This document shows, piece after piece, positions 42,407 to 51,375 of a stretch of DNA of 64,000 nt (the stretch's first letter is position 1; each line of letters begins with the position of its first letter). The notes below the pieces were generated by a model. That model was given only the letters and a program-made list of their open reading frames with translations, was not told where the DNA came from and ran no database searches. Source of the stretch: Halobacteriovoraceae bacterium (GTDB taxonomy: Bacteria > Bdellovibrionota > Bacteriovoracia > Bacteriovoracales > Bacteriovoracaceae); NCBI GenBank assembly GCA_002712005.1, contig PASP01000006.1, forward strand, positions 242,822-306,821, given 5' to 3'. A program made the position numbers and the translations under genes.

Positions 42407-43876
42407 ATGCTTATTTTAATTATCTGCTTGGCCCTCTTAGTACTGGCCTACAAATATTATAGTCCCTTTGTCGCTAAGCAAGCTTGCATCGATTCAAATT
42501 TGGAAACACCCGTAACCCGTTTTGAAGATGGAGTGGATTATGTAGAAGTCTCCCTTTTAAAGGCTTTTTTAATTCAGTTCTTGAATATTGCAGGAGTGGG
42601 TCCCATATTTGGGCCCATCTTAGGAGCTCTTTACGGCCCTATTGCTCTTATTTGGATTGTCCTAGGAAATATCATTGGAGGCTCGGTTCACGACTTTTTC
42701 TCAGGTGTACTGAGTATTAAAGAAGATGGTAAAAGCTTACCTGAAATTGCAGGTCACTATTTCAATATCTACTTCAAAAGTATTATGCTCATTTTTACGG
42801 CCATGCTCCTCTTCTTTGTTGGAGTTGTTTTTATAATGAGTCCTGCCGGATTGATAAGTAACTTAGAAGTTTTTCAAAATACATGGATGGCCGATCATAC
42901 TTTCTGGGTTTTAGTCATTCTTGGGTATTATCTTTTAGCGACTCTCTTACCTATCGATAAGATAATCACCAAATTTTACCCAGTCTTTGGTCTTCTCATG
43001 GTTATAATGACTCTATCCATTGCAACCGCCCTTCTTCTTCATGCTCCCCATCTTCCAAGCATAAATGAATTTGGAAGTCTTTTTTCATTCTTTGATCACT
43101 CCCAACATCTAGGACATGAGTTACTCAATCCAGTTCCCGATGGCCCTCCCGTATGGCCACTTCTCTTTGTTACTATTACCTGTGGGGCCATTAGTGGCTT
43201 TCATTCAACTCAAGCACCAATTATCGCTCGTTGTCTCACCAATGAGAAATATGCAAGACCTGTATTTTACGGGGCCATGTTAGCTGAGGGAGTTGTTGCT
43301 TGTGTCTGGGCGCTCGCTGGTATAGCAGCTTTTCCAGATGGATATAGTGAATTAAAAAGTGTCATTGACCAAGGCGGACCAGGACTTGTAGTCAATCGTA
43401 TATCTTCGTCCTATCTAGGGAGCCTAGGTGGAATTATGGCCATTATTGCGGTGGCCGTATTTCCCATAACTTCTGGCGATACAGCATTTCGATCTCTAAG
43501 ACTGACTATCATAGATGCCTTTAAGATTTCTCAAAGTATAAAGAATAGGCTTCTTGTTTCGATTCCCATTCTCACCATTGCCTATTTTATGACCAAGATC
43601 GATTTCTCCTTAATATGGAGATACTTCGCTTTTTCCAATATGCTCCTTTCTACGAGCGTTCTATGGTTGGCGACTAAATACCTCTTCATAAAGAAAACAT
43701 TTCACTGGATAGTCAGCATCCCCGCTGTAGTGGGAACTGCTGTCACAGTATCCTATATCATGACGGCCAAAATAGGCTTTCAAATGGACCCGTCTACAGG
43801 GCAACCCATAGGTTTAGTAGTAGGAATCCTATGTTTCATTCTATTGCTAATCTATAGTAGGAAGTTTAGAAAATAG
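42407..43876 (+). CDS. CstA-family carbon starvation / peptide or pyruvate transporter
   Basis: 489 aa, shorter than E. coli CstA (about 700) but in range for the short subfamily. Many membrane helices; signature QFLNIAGVGPIFGPILGALY followed by GNIIGGSVHDFFSG is typical of CstA. The remaining C-terminal domain found in long members is absent. CstA proteins take up peptides or pyruvate at the inner membrane. A small hairpin is seen in the leader. Confidence 0.9.
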   Translation: MLILIICLALLVLAYKYYSPFVAKQACIDSNLETPVTRFEDGVDYVEVSLLKAFLIQFLNIAGVGPIFGPILGALYGPIALIWIVLGNIIGGSVHDFFSGVLSIKEDGKSLPEIAGHYFNIYFKSIMLIFTAMLLFFVGVVFIMSPAGLISNLEVFQNTWMADHTFWVLVILGYYLLATLLPIDKIITKFYPVFGLLMVIMTLSIATALLLHAPHLPSINEFGSLFSFFDHSQHLGHELLNPVPDGPPVWPLLFVTITCGAISGFHSTQAPIIARCLTNEKYARPVFYGAMLAEGVVACVWALAGIAAFPDGYSELKSVIDQGGPGLVVNRISSSYLGSLGGIMAIIAVAVFPITSGDTAFRSLRLTIIDAFKISQSIKNRLLVSIPILTIAYFMTKIDFSLIWRYFAFSNMLLSTSVLWLATKYLFIKKTFHWIVSIPAVVGTAVTVSYIMTAKIGFQMDPSTGQPIGLVVGILCFILLLIYSRKFRK

Positions 43877-44026
43877 TCTTCGTCGATTAAAGAAATGGCC
43901 CTTTCAATCTATTTAGACAAGCTTCCTGCATCCCATTCAATTCTGGCCACAAATATCGAGTTTCACTATGATAATTGAGTGGAAAGAATCTCTTTAGTCC
44001 TATTGAGTTCAGTTTAGGAGCAAATA

Positions 44027-45070
44027 ATGAAGTATCGAAAATTAGGGAAAACCCAGCATGAAGTCTCAGTCATCTGCTTAGGAACTATGACCTGGGGTGA
44101 GCAAAATACGGAAAGAGAAGCGCATGAACAACTTGATTACGCTTTTGAAAGAGGAGTTAACTTCATTGATACAGCTGAGATGTATCCGGTTCCTCCTAAG
44201 GCTGAAACTTATACCTTAACAGAAAAGTATATCGGAACTTGGGATAAACTTAAAACTCACCTAGATAAAATATTTCTGGCCTCTAAAATAGCAGGACCAA
44301 TGGAAGCCGGGTATATCAGAGGGGGAAATAATTTCAGTAAGGATCAAATCAAAAAGGCCTGTGAAGATTCCCTAAAACGTTTACAGGTTGAGATCATAGA
44401 TCTCTATCAATTACACTGGCCAGAGAGAACAACCAATTATTTTGGACAACTGGGTATCGAATCTCTTCCCCCTACGTGTGAAGAGAGCTTCACTCCCTTT
44501 ATCGAAAGATTAGAAGCACTTGATGAACTCAGAAAAGAAGGAAAAATCAAAGAGTTTGGTCTTTCCAATGAAACACCTTGGGGTGTTATGAAGTACCTTC
44601 AAATTTCTGAAAGAGAAGGTCTCATTCGTCCCCAATCAATTCAAAACCCCTATAATCTTCTCAACCGATCTTTTGAAGTAGGAAATGCCGAAATTTCATT
44701 AAGGGAGAATATTGGATTACTCGCCTATTCACCTCTTGGCTTTGGGGTGCTCACAGGAAAATATCTAAAGGGTGCAAAACCAGAAAATGCGCGACTAACA
44801 AAATGGGAACGCTTTAGCCGCTATAGCAACCCTGAAGCACAAAGGGCCACTGAGCTTTATTGTGAACTGGCGCAAGACCATGGTTTAAGCCCAGCGCAAA
44901 TGGCCCTTGCCTTTGTTAATCAGAGAAGTTTTCTAACGAGCAATATTATCGGGGCCACTCAAATGGACCAACTCAAAGAAAATATAGAGAGTATCGAAAT
45001 TGAATTATCTCAAAAGATAAGAGATGAAATTAATCAAATCCACTCTAAGATAAGTAATCCAGCTCCTTAG
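44027..45070 (+). CDS. Aldo/keto reductase (Tas-like)
   Basis: 347 aa. The N-terminus KYRKLGKTQHEVSVICLGTM and FIDTAEMYPVPPKAETY (Asp and Tyr of the tetrad) are typical of the Tas branch; the Lys lies in FLASKIAG and the His in YQLHWPER. GLLAYSPLGFGVLTGKYL is another family motif. It reduces carbonyl compounds with NADPH in the cytoplasm. A shared terminator separates it from the convergent deoxyhypusine-synthase-like gene. Confidence 0.93.
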   Translation: MKYRKLGKTQHEVSVICLGTMTWGEQNTEREAHEQLDYAFERGVNFIDTAEMYPVPPKAETYTLTEKYIGTWDKLKTHLDKIFLASKIAGPMEAGYIRGGNNFSKDQIKKACEDSLKRLQVEIIDLYQLHWPERTTNYFGQLGIESLPPTCEESFTPFIERLEALDELRKEGKIKEFGLSNETPWGVMKYLQISEREGLIRPQSIQNPYNLLNRSFEVGNAEISLRENIGLLAYSPLGFGVLTGKYLKGAKPENARLTKWERFSRYSNPEAQRATELYCELAQDHGLSPAQMALAFVNQRSFLTSNIIGATQMDQLKENIESIEIELSQKIRDEINQIHSKISNPAP

Positions 45071-45075
45071 AAATC

Positions 45076-45106
45076 ATCCCCCTATAAATTTAAATCATAG
45101 GGGGAT
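45076..45106. terminator. Bidirectional terminator
   Basis: ATCCCCCTAT (45076-45085) and ATAGGGGGAT (45097-45106) pair fully around an 11-base loop, between convergent genes ending at 45070 and 45112. Confidence 0.75.
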
Positions 45107-45111
45107 CTCCT

Positions 45112-46080
45112 CTACTTACCAAGTATATAGGCAAATATAAGAGGAGCCACAATACTGGCATCAGACTCAACAATGAATCGAGGAGTTTCCACCCCCAATT
45201 TACCCCATGTAATTTTCTCATTGGGCACAGCTCCCGAATAAGAACCATAACTGGTTGTAGAATCGGAGATTTGACAAAAATAAGACCACAGAGGAATTTC
45301 CCCTTCTTCTAAATCTTGGGAAAGCATAGGAACAACACAGATTGGAAAATCACCGGCAATTCCTCCACCGATCTGAAAGAGACCAACTCCATCAGTTCCT
45401 GCATTTTCTTTATACCAGTTGGCCAACCACACCATATACTCGATACCACTTTTCATCAGGTGGGTCGGCAAATCGCCTTTGTAACAATAACTTGCAAAGA
45501 TATTCCCAATGGTAGAATCCTCCCATCCTGGAACGACAATGGGAATATTCTTCTCGGCAGCGGCCAACATCCATGAATTCTTAGGGTCAGCTTCGTAGTA
45601 CTGCTCTAATTCACCACTAAGAAGCATGCGATACATAAATTCATGGGGAAAGAGTCTCTCTCCCGCGTCTTTAACAGCACACCAATGTTTATAGAGATGC
45701 CTTTGTAATTTCCTAAAGGCCTCTTCTTCTGGGATACAGGTATCGGTAACCCGATTGAAACCTTTCTCTAACAAATCTTGCTCATCTTGAGGAGAGAGAT
45801 CTCTATAATGAGGAATTCGTTTATAGGAGTTATAAGCAACAAGATTCATAATATCTTCTTCGAGATTAGCTCCCGTACAAGATATAATAGATACTTTATC
45901 TTCTCTAATCATTTGGGCCAGAGATATGCCCAATTCAGCAGTACTCATCGCACCAGCTAAAGTGACCATCATTTTCTTACCACTATCCACGTGACTTTTA
46001 TAAGCTTTTGCAGCATCTAATAGTGAAGCGGCATTAAAATGCTTAAAATTGGTCTCTAAAAATTTTGAAATTTCACCCAT
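45112..46080 (-). CDS. Deoxyhypusine synthase-family protein
   Basis: 322 aa. NAD-binding and active-site motifs: TLAGAMSTAELGISLAQ, ISCTGANLEEDIMN, QIGGGIAGDFPI, and near the C-terminus KITWGKLG followed by ESDASIVAPLIFAY. The Lys in WGK is the one that carries the aminobutyl group in eukaryotic enzymes and is kept. Bacteria lack eIF5A, and bacterial members of this family are thought to make polyamines such as homospermidine. A 2OG-Fe(II) oxygenase gene lies 14 bases upstream, probably in the same transcript. Confidence 0.9.
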   Translation of the reverse strand: MGEISKFLETNFKHFNAASLLDAAKAYKSHVDSGKKMMVTLAGAMSTAELGISLAQMIREDKVSIISCTGANLEEDIMNLVAYNSYKRIPHYRDLSPQDEQDLLEKGFNRVTDTCIPEEEAFRKLQRHLYKHWCAVKDAGERLFPHEFMYRMLLSGELEQYYEADPKNSWMLAAAEKNIPIVVPGWEDSTIGNIFASYCYKGDLPTHLMKSGIEYMVWLANWYKENAGTDGVGLFQIGGGIAGDFPICVVPMLSQDLEEGEIPLWSYFCQISDSTTSYGSYSGAVPNEKITWGKLGVETPRFIVESDASIVAPLIFAYILGK

Positions 46081-46094
46081 ACGACTATCCTTTT

Positions 46095-46766
46095 TTAAAG
46101 AAAAACTTCCAGATCATCTCTAAACCATGTTGTTATACTATAGCGCGGATGGGTTACCGGTAGTACCTCATGATAGATTTGATTGGAAAAAAATATTACC
46201 ATAGAACCTTGCTTAGGTTTTATTATAAAATCCTTTATATTCTTTTGATCGCGATTATAGAGCACGAGTTCGCCCCCCTCAGGGCAATCATTCAAATAGA
46301 GGATTAAAGTAATCTGCCGATGGCGATTATTTTTGAATTGATCTAAGTGCTTCTTATAAAAGCCCCCCTTTCTATAAAGAGCAAATTGACTCTCCCATCT
46401 TTTCAAAGAAAGAAAAAATGATTCATTAAGTATATTTTTTAATGCATCAAAAGATCTAAAAAGAGGATCTACATAGGGTGAAAGCTGTGTATCATTTTGT
46501 TCAAGCCAGAATATTTCAGACTTTCTAATACTAGGTTCTCGAACTTGATTTAAGTTTTTTCCTATCATAGCTTCAGAAAAATAATCTCCACTTGTATAGA
46601 GGTCTTTACAAGTCGAAAGAAAGAGAGGTGCTTCAGGAAAGATATTCTCTGCTGAGAACCAACCTTGTCTCTCAAGAGAAGAAATCAAATCTGATATTAC
46701 ACTCTCACTCAAAAAGGGCGTGTTCAATAAGTTAGGAAAATAATTTTTAAAGTCGTTAATTCTCAT
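46095..46766 (-). CDS. 2-oxoglutarate/Fe(II)-dependent dioxygenase (prolyl hydroxylase-like)
   Basis: 223 aa. Iron triad: His and Asp in YKKHLDQF, distal His in NQIYHEVLPV; the 2OG-binding Arg in HPRYSITTWFRDD. The strand QITLILYLNDCPEGGELVLY is typical of the P4H/SM-20 fold. The N-terminal 100 residues are helical and may bind the target. Bacterial relatives hydroxylate ribosomal proteins or elongation factor Tu, but the target here is unknown. It heads a two-gene unit with the deoxyhypusine-synthase-like gene. Confidence 0.88.
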   Translation of the reverse strand: MRINDFKNYFPNLLNTPFLSESVISDLISSLERQGWFSAENIFPEAPLFLSTCKDLYTSGDYFSEAMIGKNLNQVREPSIRKSEIFWLEQNDTQLSPYVDPLFRSFDALKNILNESFFLSLKRWESQFALYRKGGFYKKHLDQFKNNRHRQITLILYLNDCPEGGELVLYNRDQKNIKDFIIKPKQGSMVIFFSNQIYHEVLPVTHPRYSITTWFRDDLEVFL

Positions 46767-46817
46767 AGGCCAAATATAAGGTAAATTTGCCGTAGAAAAT
46801 AATAGGTTCTTTTATGA

Positions 46818-46844
46818 ATATAGTTAGGTTTAAACTAACTATAT
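46818..46844. repeat. Near-palindrome upstream of the dioxygenase/deoxyhypusine-synthase unit
   Basis: ATATAGTTAG (46818-46827) and CTAACTATAT (46835-46844) pair fully around GTTTAAA. AT-rich, without a T-run, so an operator is as likely as a terminator of rlmG. Confidence 0.5.
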
Positions 46845-46866
46845 TACTCTATAAATAATAGATGGA

Positions 46867-47952
46867 TTATTTAATGGCCTCTAAAATAAGAAATTTCTTA
46901 TTAGAGGCTAAGATAGATACTTTCTTAAAGTTCCTTCGTAAGATGGAGGGATAGCCTAGATGAGAATTGGCGACAATCCTTAAGGATCCACCCTTTTTAA
47001 GAACTTTATAAGACTGTTTAAACATATCATGGGCAATATGAGTGGATACAGTCGTCCCTTGATGAAATGGTGGATTACACATAATAAAATCAAACTGTTT
47101 GTCTTTGACTGCCTCAGCACTATGGCTCCAAAAGAAGTTTCCCCTGTCGTTGAAGGAGTATTTACGATAATTGGTTTTCGCCGAAATCATGGCCATGAAT
47201 GATTCATCGGTAAATGAAACTAGGGCAGAAGGATTTTGAAGTTTAAATTTGATACCTAGGATGCCATTGCCACAGGCTAAATCGAGGGCCTCTCCAGTGA
47301 GATCTACAGGTAAATGATCAAGAAAGAAGCGCGTCCCAATATCTAATTTATCTCGCGAGAAGATATTAGAAAATTGGGTAAACTCGTGCTCAAGGCCATC
47401 GACTTGTAGATACTTGGGAAAAGGAGACTCTTGTGGGGGAAGCTCTAAACGAGAAAAGATTAATCTGGCCTTCTTCTTGGCCAAACTTGTGGTTAAAGGA
47501 CCAATATACTTTTCAATAAGCTGAAAATGACCTCGACTCATATGCTTAACCATTACAGTAAAAATGAAGGGAGTATGAGGCTTAAGGGATTGAGAGAGAA
47601 TGGCCAAGATATCTTCAAGAAAGGAATGATTCTTAGGAAGATAACACAAGACAAGATCGTATTCCTTTGAGTTTTGAGAAATATCAGAGAGATCAAAAAA
47701 CTGCTTAGTGGATTGATTAGTATTTATTTCTATGGAGCGGTGGCTCATATAAGAGTCTGTATAAGCTTCAATATTATAGGAAGATAAATGATAGCTTAAA
47801 GCGCCAAATTGATCATTAATGATGAGGATCTTAGTCGATAAGGCTAAATTCTGTTGCTCTAAATGCTCCAAAAGGAGTTCATCAGCGCTACTGTGAGCAT
47901 AGAGATTATCTCTTTGCAAAGATTGGGGGTAGCGGATTAAGTTTTTCTTCAT
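46867..47952 (-). CDS. rlmG: 23S rRNA (guanine-N2)-methyltransferase RlmG
   Basis: 361 aa, against 378 in E. coli. It has the duplicated methyltransferase layout of RsmC/RlmG: a degenerate N-terminal domain (AHSSADELLLEHL, INDQFGALSYHLS) and an active C-terminal domain with DLACGNGILG (SAM site) and MCNPPFHQG (catalytic NPPF). The end VANSHLGYPSILRRNFKKV also fits RlmG. RlmG methylates G1835 of 23S rRNA. The start at 47952 follows a hairpin region shared with the hemerythrin gene. Confidence 0.9.
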   Translation of the reverse strand: MKKNLIRYPQSLQRDNLYAHSSADELLLEHLEQQNLALSTKILIINDQFGALSYHLSSYNIEAYTDSYMSHRSIEINTNQSTKQFFDLSDISQNSKEYDLVLCYLPKNHSFLEDILAILSQSLKPHTPFIFTVMVKHMSRGHFQLIEKYIGPLTTSLAKKKARLIFSRLELPPQESPFPKYLQVDGLEHEFTQFSNIFSRDKLDIGTRFFLDHLPVDLTGEALDLACGNGILGIKFKLQNPSALVSFTDESFMAMISAKTNYRKYSFNDRGNFFWSHSAEAVKDKQFDFIMCNPPFHQGTTVSTHIAHDMFKQSYKVLKKGGSLRIVANSHLGYPSILRRNFKKVSILASNKKFLILEAIK

Positions 47953-47967
47953 CCTATATATATTCCT

Positions 47968-48004
47968 TCTCAGGTACGATAGACCTGAACTATCATACCC
48001 GAGA
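47968..48004. repeat. Imperfect hairpin between hemerythrin and rlmG genes
   Basis: 47968-47982 pairs with 47990-48004 over 15 positions with two mismatches and a 7-base loop. No T-run is present. It could be a weak terminator of the hemerythrin gene or a leader element of rlmG. Confidence 0.4.
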
Positions 48005-48017
48005 AGTGATTATAAAT

Positions 48018-48488
48018 TCAATGGGCCTGTTTTAAATCCCCTGAATCCCCTTCCAGATGATGCATTTCAGTATTATATTCTTGGGCCAACAAAGCCTTTT
48101 CACTGGAAGATAAAACCTTTCCAGCAACTTGAAAAATCTCATGCTCTTCTTCGCTTAGATGATGTTCAAGTTTCTCAGATAATTGTTTGGCCACAGTTAG
48201 CCACGCTGTATTTGAAAATTCCATCTCATCTAATTGATCAATCAATTCATCCAACTCATGGTGTTCAGCGACACTGTGTCTCGCCTTATCAATCGTTTGA
48301 TCATGTTCAATCAGAGGTGAATAGAAATAGCGCTCTTCAGCTTTTGGATGGTCTGTAACTTCCTTCTTAAGTTTTTCAAAGAGCTTTCTTCTTTCAGGGG
48401 AATCCCCATGGGTATTAATTAATTTCGCCAATAATTCTCTTTGAACTTCGTGATCATTTCTTAATGCTTCAAAAATATTAATCGTCAT
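48018..48488 (-). CDS. Hemerythrin (HHE domain) protein
   Basis: 156 aa from the ATG at 48488, which has GGAGG upstream; an upstream frame to 48533 is not needed. A four-helix HHE domain is seen: ALRNDHEVQRELLAK, VTDHPKAEERYFYSPLIEHD, VAEHHELDELI and LEHHLSEEEHEIF, giving the His/Glu ligands of a di-iron site. Such proteins bind oxygen or react to NO and iron stress in the cytoplasm. The C-terminal tail is short and acidic. Confidence 0.92.
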   Translation of the reverse strand: MTINIFEALRNDHEVQRELLAKLINTHGDSPERRKLFEKLKKEVTDHPKAEERYFYSPLIEHDQTIDKARHSVAEHHELDELIDQLDEMEFSNTAWLTVAKQLSEKLEHHLSEEEHEIFQVAGKVLSSSEKALLAQEYNTEMHHLEGDSGDLKQAH

Positions 48489-48680
48489 AAAACCTCCGTT
48501 TTTCATATCACTTTTCCAGTTTAGAGAGGTCAATTGGAATAATCTTTTTTGAAGAGATAAAAAAATGTTTAATTATTTAAGCAATTATAAATTGTTAAGA
48601 AATGAAGAAGATTTCTTAGGAAAGTATTTTTAAACTCATTATCTCTATTCATTATGCATTACTTTAAACAAGGAGGTCAT

Positions 48681-49212
48681 ATGGATACAAATTGGATAGG
48701 ACAAGACTTCAGTAGTTTCAAAAATATACTCATAACGGGGATTATTATTTACTTTGCCATTATAGCCCTCACCAAGATAATTGGTTTGAGAAGCTTCTCT
48801 AAAATGTCGGCTTCTGATTTCGCCGTCACACTGGCCATAGGATCCACTTTTGCAGCCAGTATTAATTCTGCATCACCCAATTTGATTAATTCCCTTCTCT
48901 CTCGTTTTTCTCTTTTGTGCCCAATGGATTATAGCTCGTGTAAGGTGCCATTTCCCTCAGAGCTTAAAGTGGTTAGATAATACCCCTCTTCTTCTTATGG
49001 AAGATGGGAAATTCAATGAAATCAATATGAAAAAGGCCAATGTATCAGAGAATGATATTCTCGCTAAACTAAGAGAAGCCAATGCTTATGATCTCAATAA
49101 AGTTCATGCTGTTATTTTCGAAACTACAGGAGGGATCTCTGTACTTCATGGTGACAATTTCACCAAGAATAAAAACTTCATATTAAAAGATGTGCAACAT
49201 TCAAAATTGTAG
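48681..49212 (+). pseudogene. DUF421/YetF-like membrane protein broken by a frameshift
   Basis: The ATG at 48681 has AAGGAGGTC upstream. Frame one reads FKNILITGIIIYFAIIALTK and SFSKMSASDFAVTLAIGS, typical of DUF421, then goes out of frame and stops at 48980. The other frame gives FLFCAQWIIARVR, LKWLDNTPLLLMEDGKFNE and LREANAYDLNKVHAVIFET, also DUF421. The two join if one base changes between about 48886 and 48935. A joined product of about 177 aa would have three membrane helices and a small C-terminal domain, as in the family. Either a mutation or a sequence error. Confidence 0.82.
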
Positions 49213-49312
49213 ATTTATACACAAACTATTATCAAAGTATAAAAGTCAGGATCATCCTTTGACTCTAAAATGAAAAACATTAAAACATTTTTAACTTCAA
49301 CAAGGATGAACA

Positions 49313-49846
49313 ATGATTAAGAAAACAATGAAAACTGCAACGGCCCTTACTCTTTTAGCAACTTCAAGTGTTTATGCAGATATCGGTGATAAACTTGAAA
49401 GATCATGGGATGAAACTACAGGGATTTCAAAGCTCTATTTAGGAGCTAATAATACGTCTGTTGATGGTGGTATTTCTCATGAGAGAAGAAAGGGAAATGT
49501 TGGTTTTGATGCAATGGCGATCTATTCTGCGGGGAATGATACGGCCGGTTCACTTCAAGCTGATTCCCAAACACTACTAGGTACATCTATCATGTATCAC
49601 CTAGAAGATAACTCCAATGCTGATGTTTTCTTTGGAACTGGTCTAGCGGCCATACTACACGATGACGTAAGAGGAACAACGGAAAACGATACGACTTTTG
49701 GACCTATGTTTAAAGTAGGTTCTTCTTATTACTTAAATAATGACTGGTCAATTGGACTAGAATATATCGTGGCGATGAACTGGACAGATGATAGCTTAGC
49801 TTCACAAAATAACTATGGTTTTGTAACTCTAGGTTTTACTTACTAA
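49313..49846 (+). CDS. Small outer-membrane beta-barrel protein
   Basis: 177 aa. Signal peptide KTMKTATALTLLATSSVYAD; AAGGAT precedes the ATG. The mature part is a series of amphipathic strands (SKLYLGANNTSV, FDAMAIYSAGND, ADVFFGTGLAAIL, WSIGLEYIVAMNW), ending in LGFTY with an aromatic final residue as in outer-membrane proteins. Probably an eight-strand barrel (OmpW- or OmpA-like size); the role is unknown. A good terminator follows. Confidence 0.75.
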   Translation: MIKKTMKTATALTLLATSSVYADIGDKLERSWDETTGISKLYLGANNTSVDGGISHERRKGNVGFDAMAIYSAGNDTAGSLQADSQTLLGTSIMYHLEDNSNADVFFGTGLAAILHDDVRGTTENDTTFGPMFKVGSSYYLNNDWSIGLEYIVAMNWTDDSLASQNNYGFVTLGFTY

Positions 49847-49858
49847 GAATTCTTATGT

Positions 49859-49889
49859 GGGATCATTTTGATCCCCTCTTTTTCTTTTT
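49859..49889 (+). terminator. Terminator of the outer-membrane protein gene
   Basis: GGGATCA (49859-49865) pairs with TGATCCC (49869-49875) around TTT, followed by a T-rich tail. Confidence 0.82.
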
Positions 49890-51289
49890 TAAGAAGCCGT
49901 TTTTAAAAAATCGATTAAGATCTTATCTATCTTAGATGAAGACTCTCGATACCATTTCTTATTGCCCAAACGAACCTTATTCACTTTACTTGAGTTTTTC
50001 TTATTTAATAAATCGCGCTTTTCACTATCGGTAGTGAAAATAGCAAAAGAATAAAGTTTTCCCGACTTACTTCTGATATAACCAGCTAAATTATTTACAT
50101 AGAATAAAGATCCTGTTTTAGCATAAACGTGGAAACTCATTTCAGGAGAATTGACTCTCCTTCTTATACCACCACTATGTCCATTAATAGAGAGATAAGA
50201 TATAAATTTTCGTTTCTTTTGATTATCTCTATTCTGTTTTAATGATGGCCTTGCATGAATTTTACTTAAGAGATGAGCTAAATTGCGCGCGGAGGTTTGA
50301 TTTTCTAGGCTTAATCCTGAAGCATTTATCAGTTGAGATTTCTTCCACTCAGGGACATCTTTAAAATTCTTCCTATACCAACTGAGCATTTCCTTTGCAG
50401 CTTCTCGAGGTTTACCTGGAGAAACAAGTTGCAATAGCATTTCAGCGATTAAATTATTCGAATACTCTATGGCCAACTCTGCTAAACGATAGAGGGGAAG
50501 ACTCTTTTCATAGGCCAGAAGAGATAATTTTTCATGTAATGTATTACAGCTTTGAGTCGCTTTAGGTGAAGGAAGTTTGAGATTATGAATAGAAGCTAAA
50601 TAACGAAAGAAATGAGCAGCAAAGAGAGAACTCTTTCGAACCGGTAAGGCTTCTCTATAAGAATGCCTTTCATTAGAATTTTTTATCCATGTCTCCTTTT
50701 CACCAGAGTCATATTTAAATTTTAAACCGGGCTCATTAAGTTTCTTGTCTTTGATCCTTAAATAATCCATCAAAGGAATAGGCTGATGAGTGAGTTTATC
50801 AACAGTGAAGCGGTTAAATTCGAAATTTAAAGGCCCCATCCCTGGATTATCTGCCTGATCTTCTAGGCCTAGTGGAGATAATCTCTTCGTAGACCAAAAA
50901 CCATCGGTACAAACGAAGAACTCTCCATTAATTGAATCAATACCTTGATCTTTGATCTGATAAATAAGATCAACTATATTTTGAGCATATAAGAAAGGAT
51001 TCCCTTCTCCTTTAAGATAGAGATTCCCTTCAAGGACCTTATTTTTAAGGACGGCATCTTTAGTTTGATAGACAGACGTTGGGATCACTTTATTTTCATC
51101 TAGATTCTGCAAGACGTAATAGAGAGTGTAGAGTTTCGATACCGAGGCCAAAACCATCGATTTAGACTCATTCTTCTTTCTCACTTCTTTATGTTTTGAA
51201 ACCTCAACGAAACTATAAGAGACCTCCATTGCGTGGAGATAGTTAAATGAAATAAAAACTAAAAAGATAAGATGGATTATTTTATACAT
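49889..51289 (-). CDS. dacB: D-alanyl-D-alanine carboxypeptidase/endopeptidase (PBP4, S13)
   Basis: 466 aa, with a signal peptide (KIIHLIFLVFISFNYLHAM). The three serine-acylase motifs are present: SVSKLY (SxxK), EYSNNLIAE (SxN) and YAKTGSLF (KTG). The length fits DacB, including the insert domain between the first two motifs. It trims or opens peptidoglycan cross-links in the periplasm. A terminator for the 51376-53503 unit lies just upstream. Confidence 0.93.
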   Translation of the reverse strand: MYKIIHLIFLVFISFNYLHAMEVSYSFVEVSKHKEVRKKNESKSMVLASVSKLYTLYYVLQNLDENKVIPTSVYQTKDAVLKNKVLEGNLYLKGEGNPFLYAQNIVDLIYQIKDQGIDSINGEFFVCTDGFWSTKRLSPLGLEDQADNPGMGPLNFEFNRFTVDKLTHQPIPLMDYLRIKDKKLNEPGLKFKYDSGEKETWIKNSNERHSYREALPVRKSSLFAAHFFRYLASIHNLKLPSPKATQSCNTLHEKLSLLAYEKSLPLYRLAELAIEYSNNLIAEMLLQLVSPGKPREAAKEMLSWYRKNFKDVPEWKKSQLINASGLSLENQTSARNLAHLLSKIHARPSLKQNRDNQKKRKFISYLSINGHSGGIRRRVNSPEMSFHVYAKTGSLFYVNNLAGYIRSKSGKLYSFAIFTTDSEKRDLLNKKNSSKVNKVRLGNKKWYRESSSKIDKILIDFLKTAS

Positions 51290-51329
51290 AGATAGAGCAT
51301 AACAAATGCCATAGCTCTATCACAAGGAA

Positions 51330-51356
51330 AGAAAAAAGAGTCCAGAAAGGACTCTT
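51330..51356 (-). terminator. Terminator of the two-gene exported unit
   Basis: AAGAGTCC (51336-51343) pairs with GGACTCTT (51349-51356); an A-run on the left gives a minus-strand T-run. Confidence 0.78.
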
Positions 51357-51375
51357 CTCTTATCAAACCATTTGT

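Noticed and set aside
45112-46766. A bacterial hypusine pathway
   Set aside because: No eIF5A/EF-P-like substrate is in the window, bacterial synthase homologues are better explained as polyamine enzymes, and the known hydroxylase has a different fold. Kept only as a linkage worth checking.
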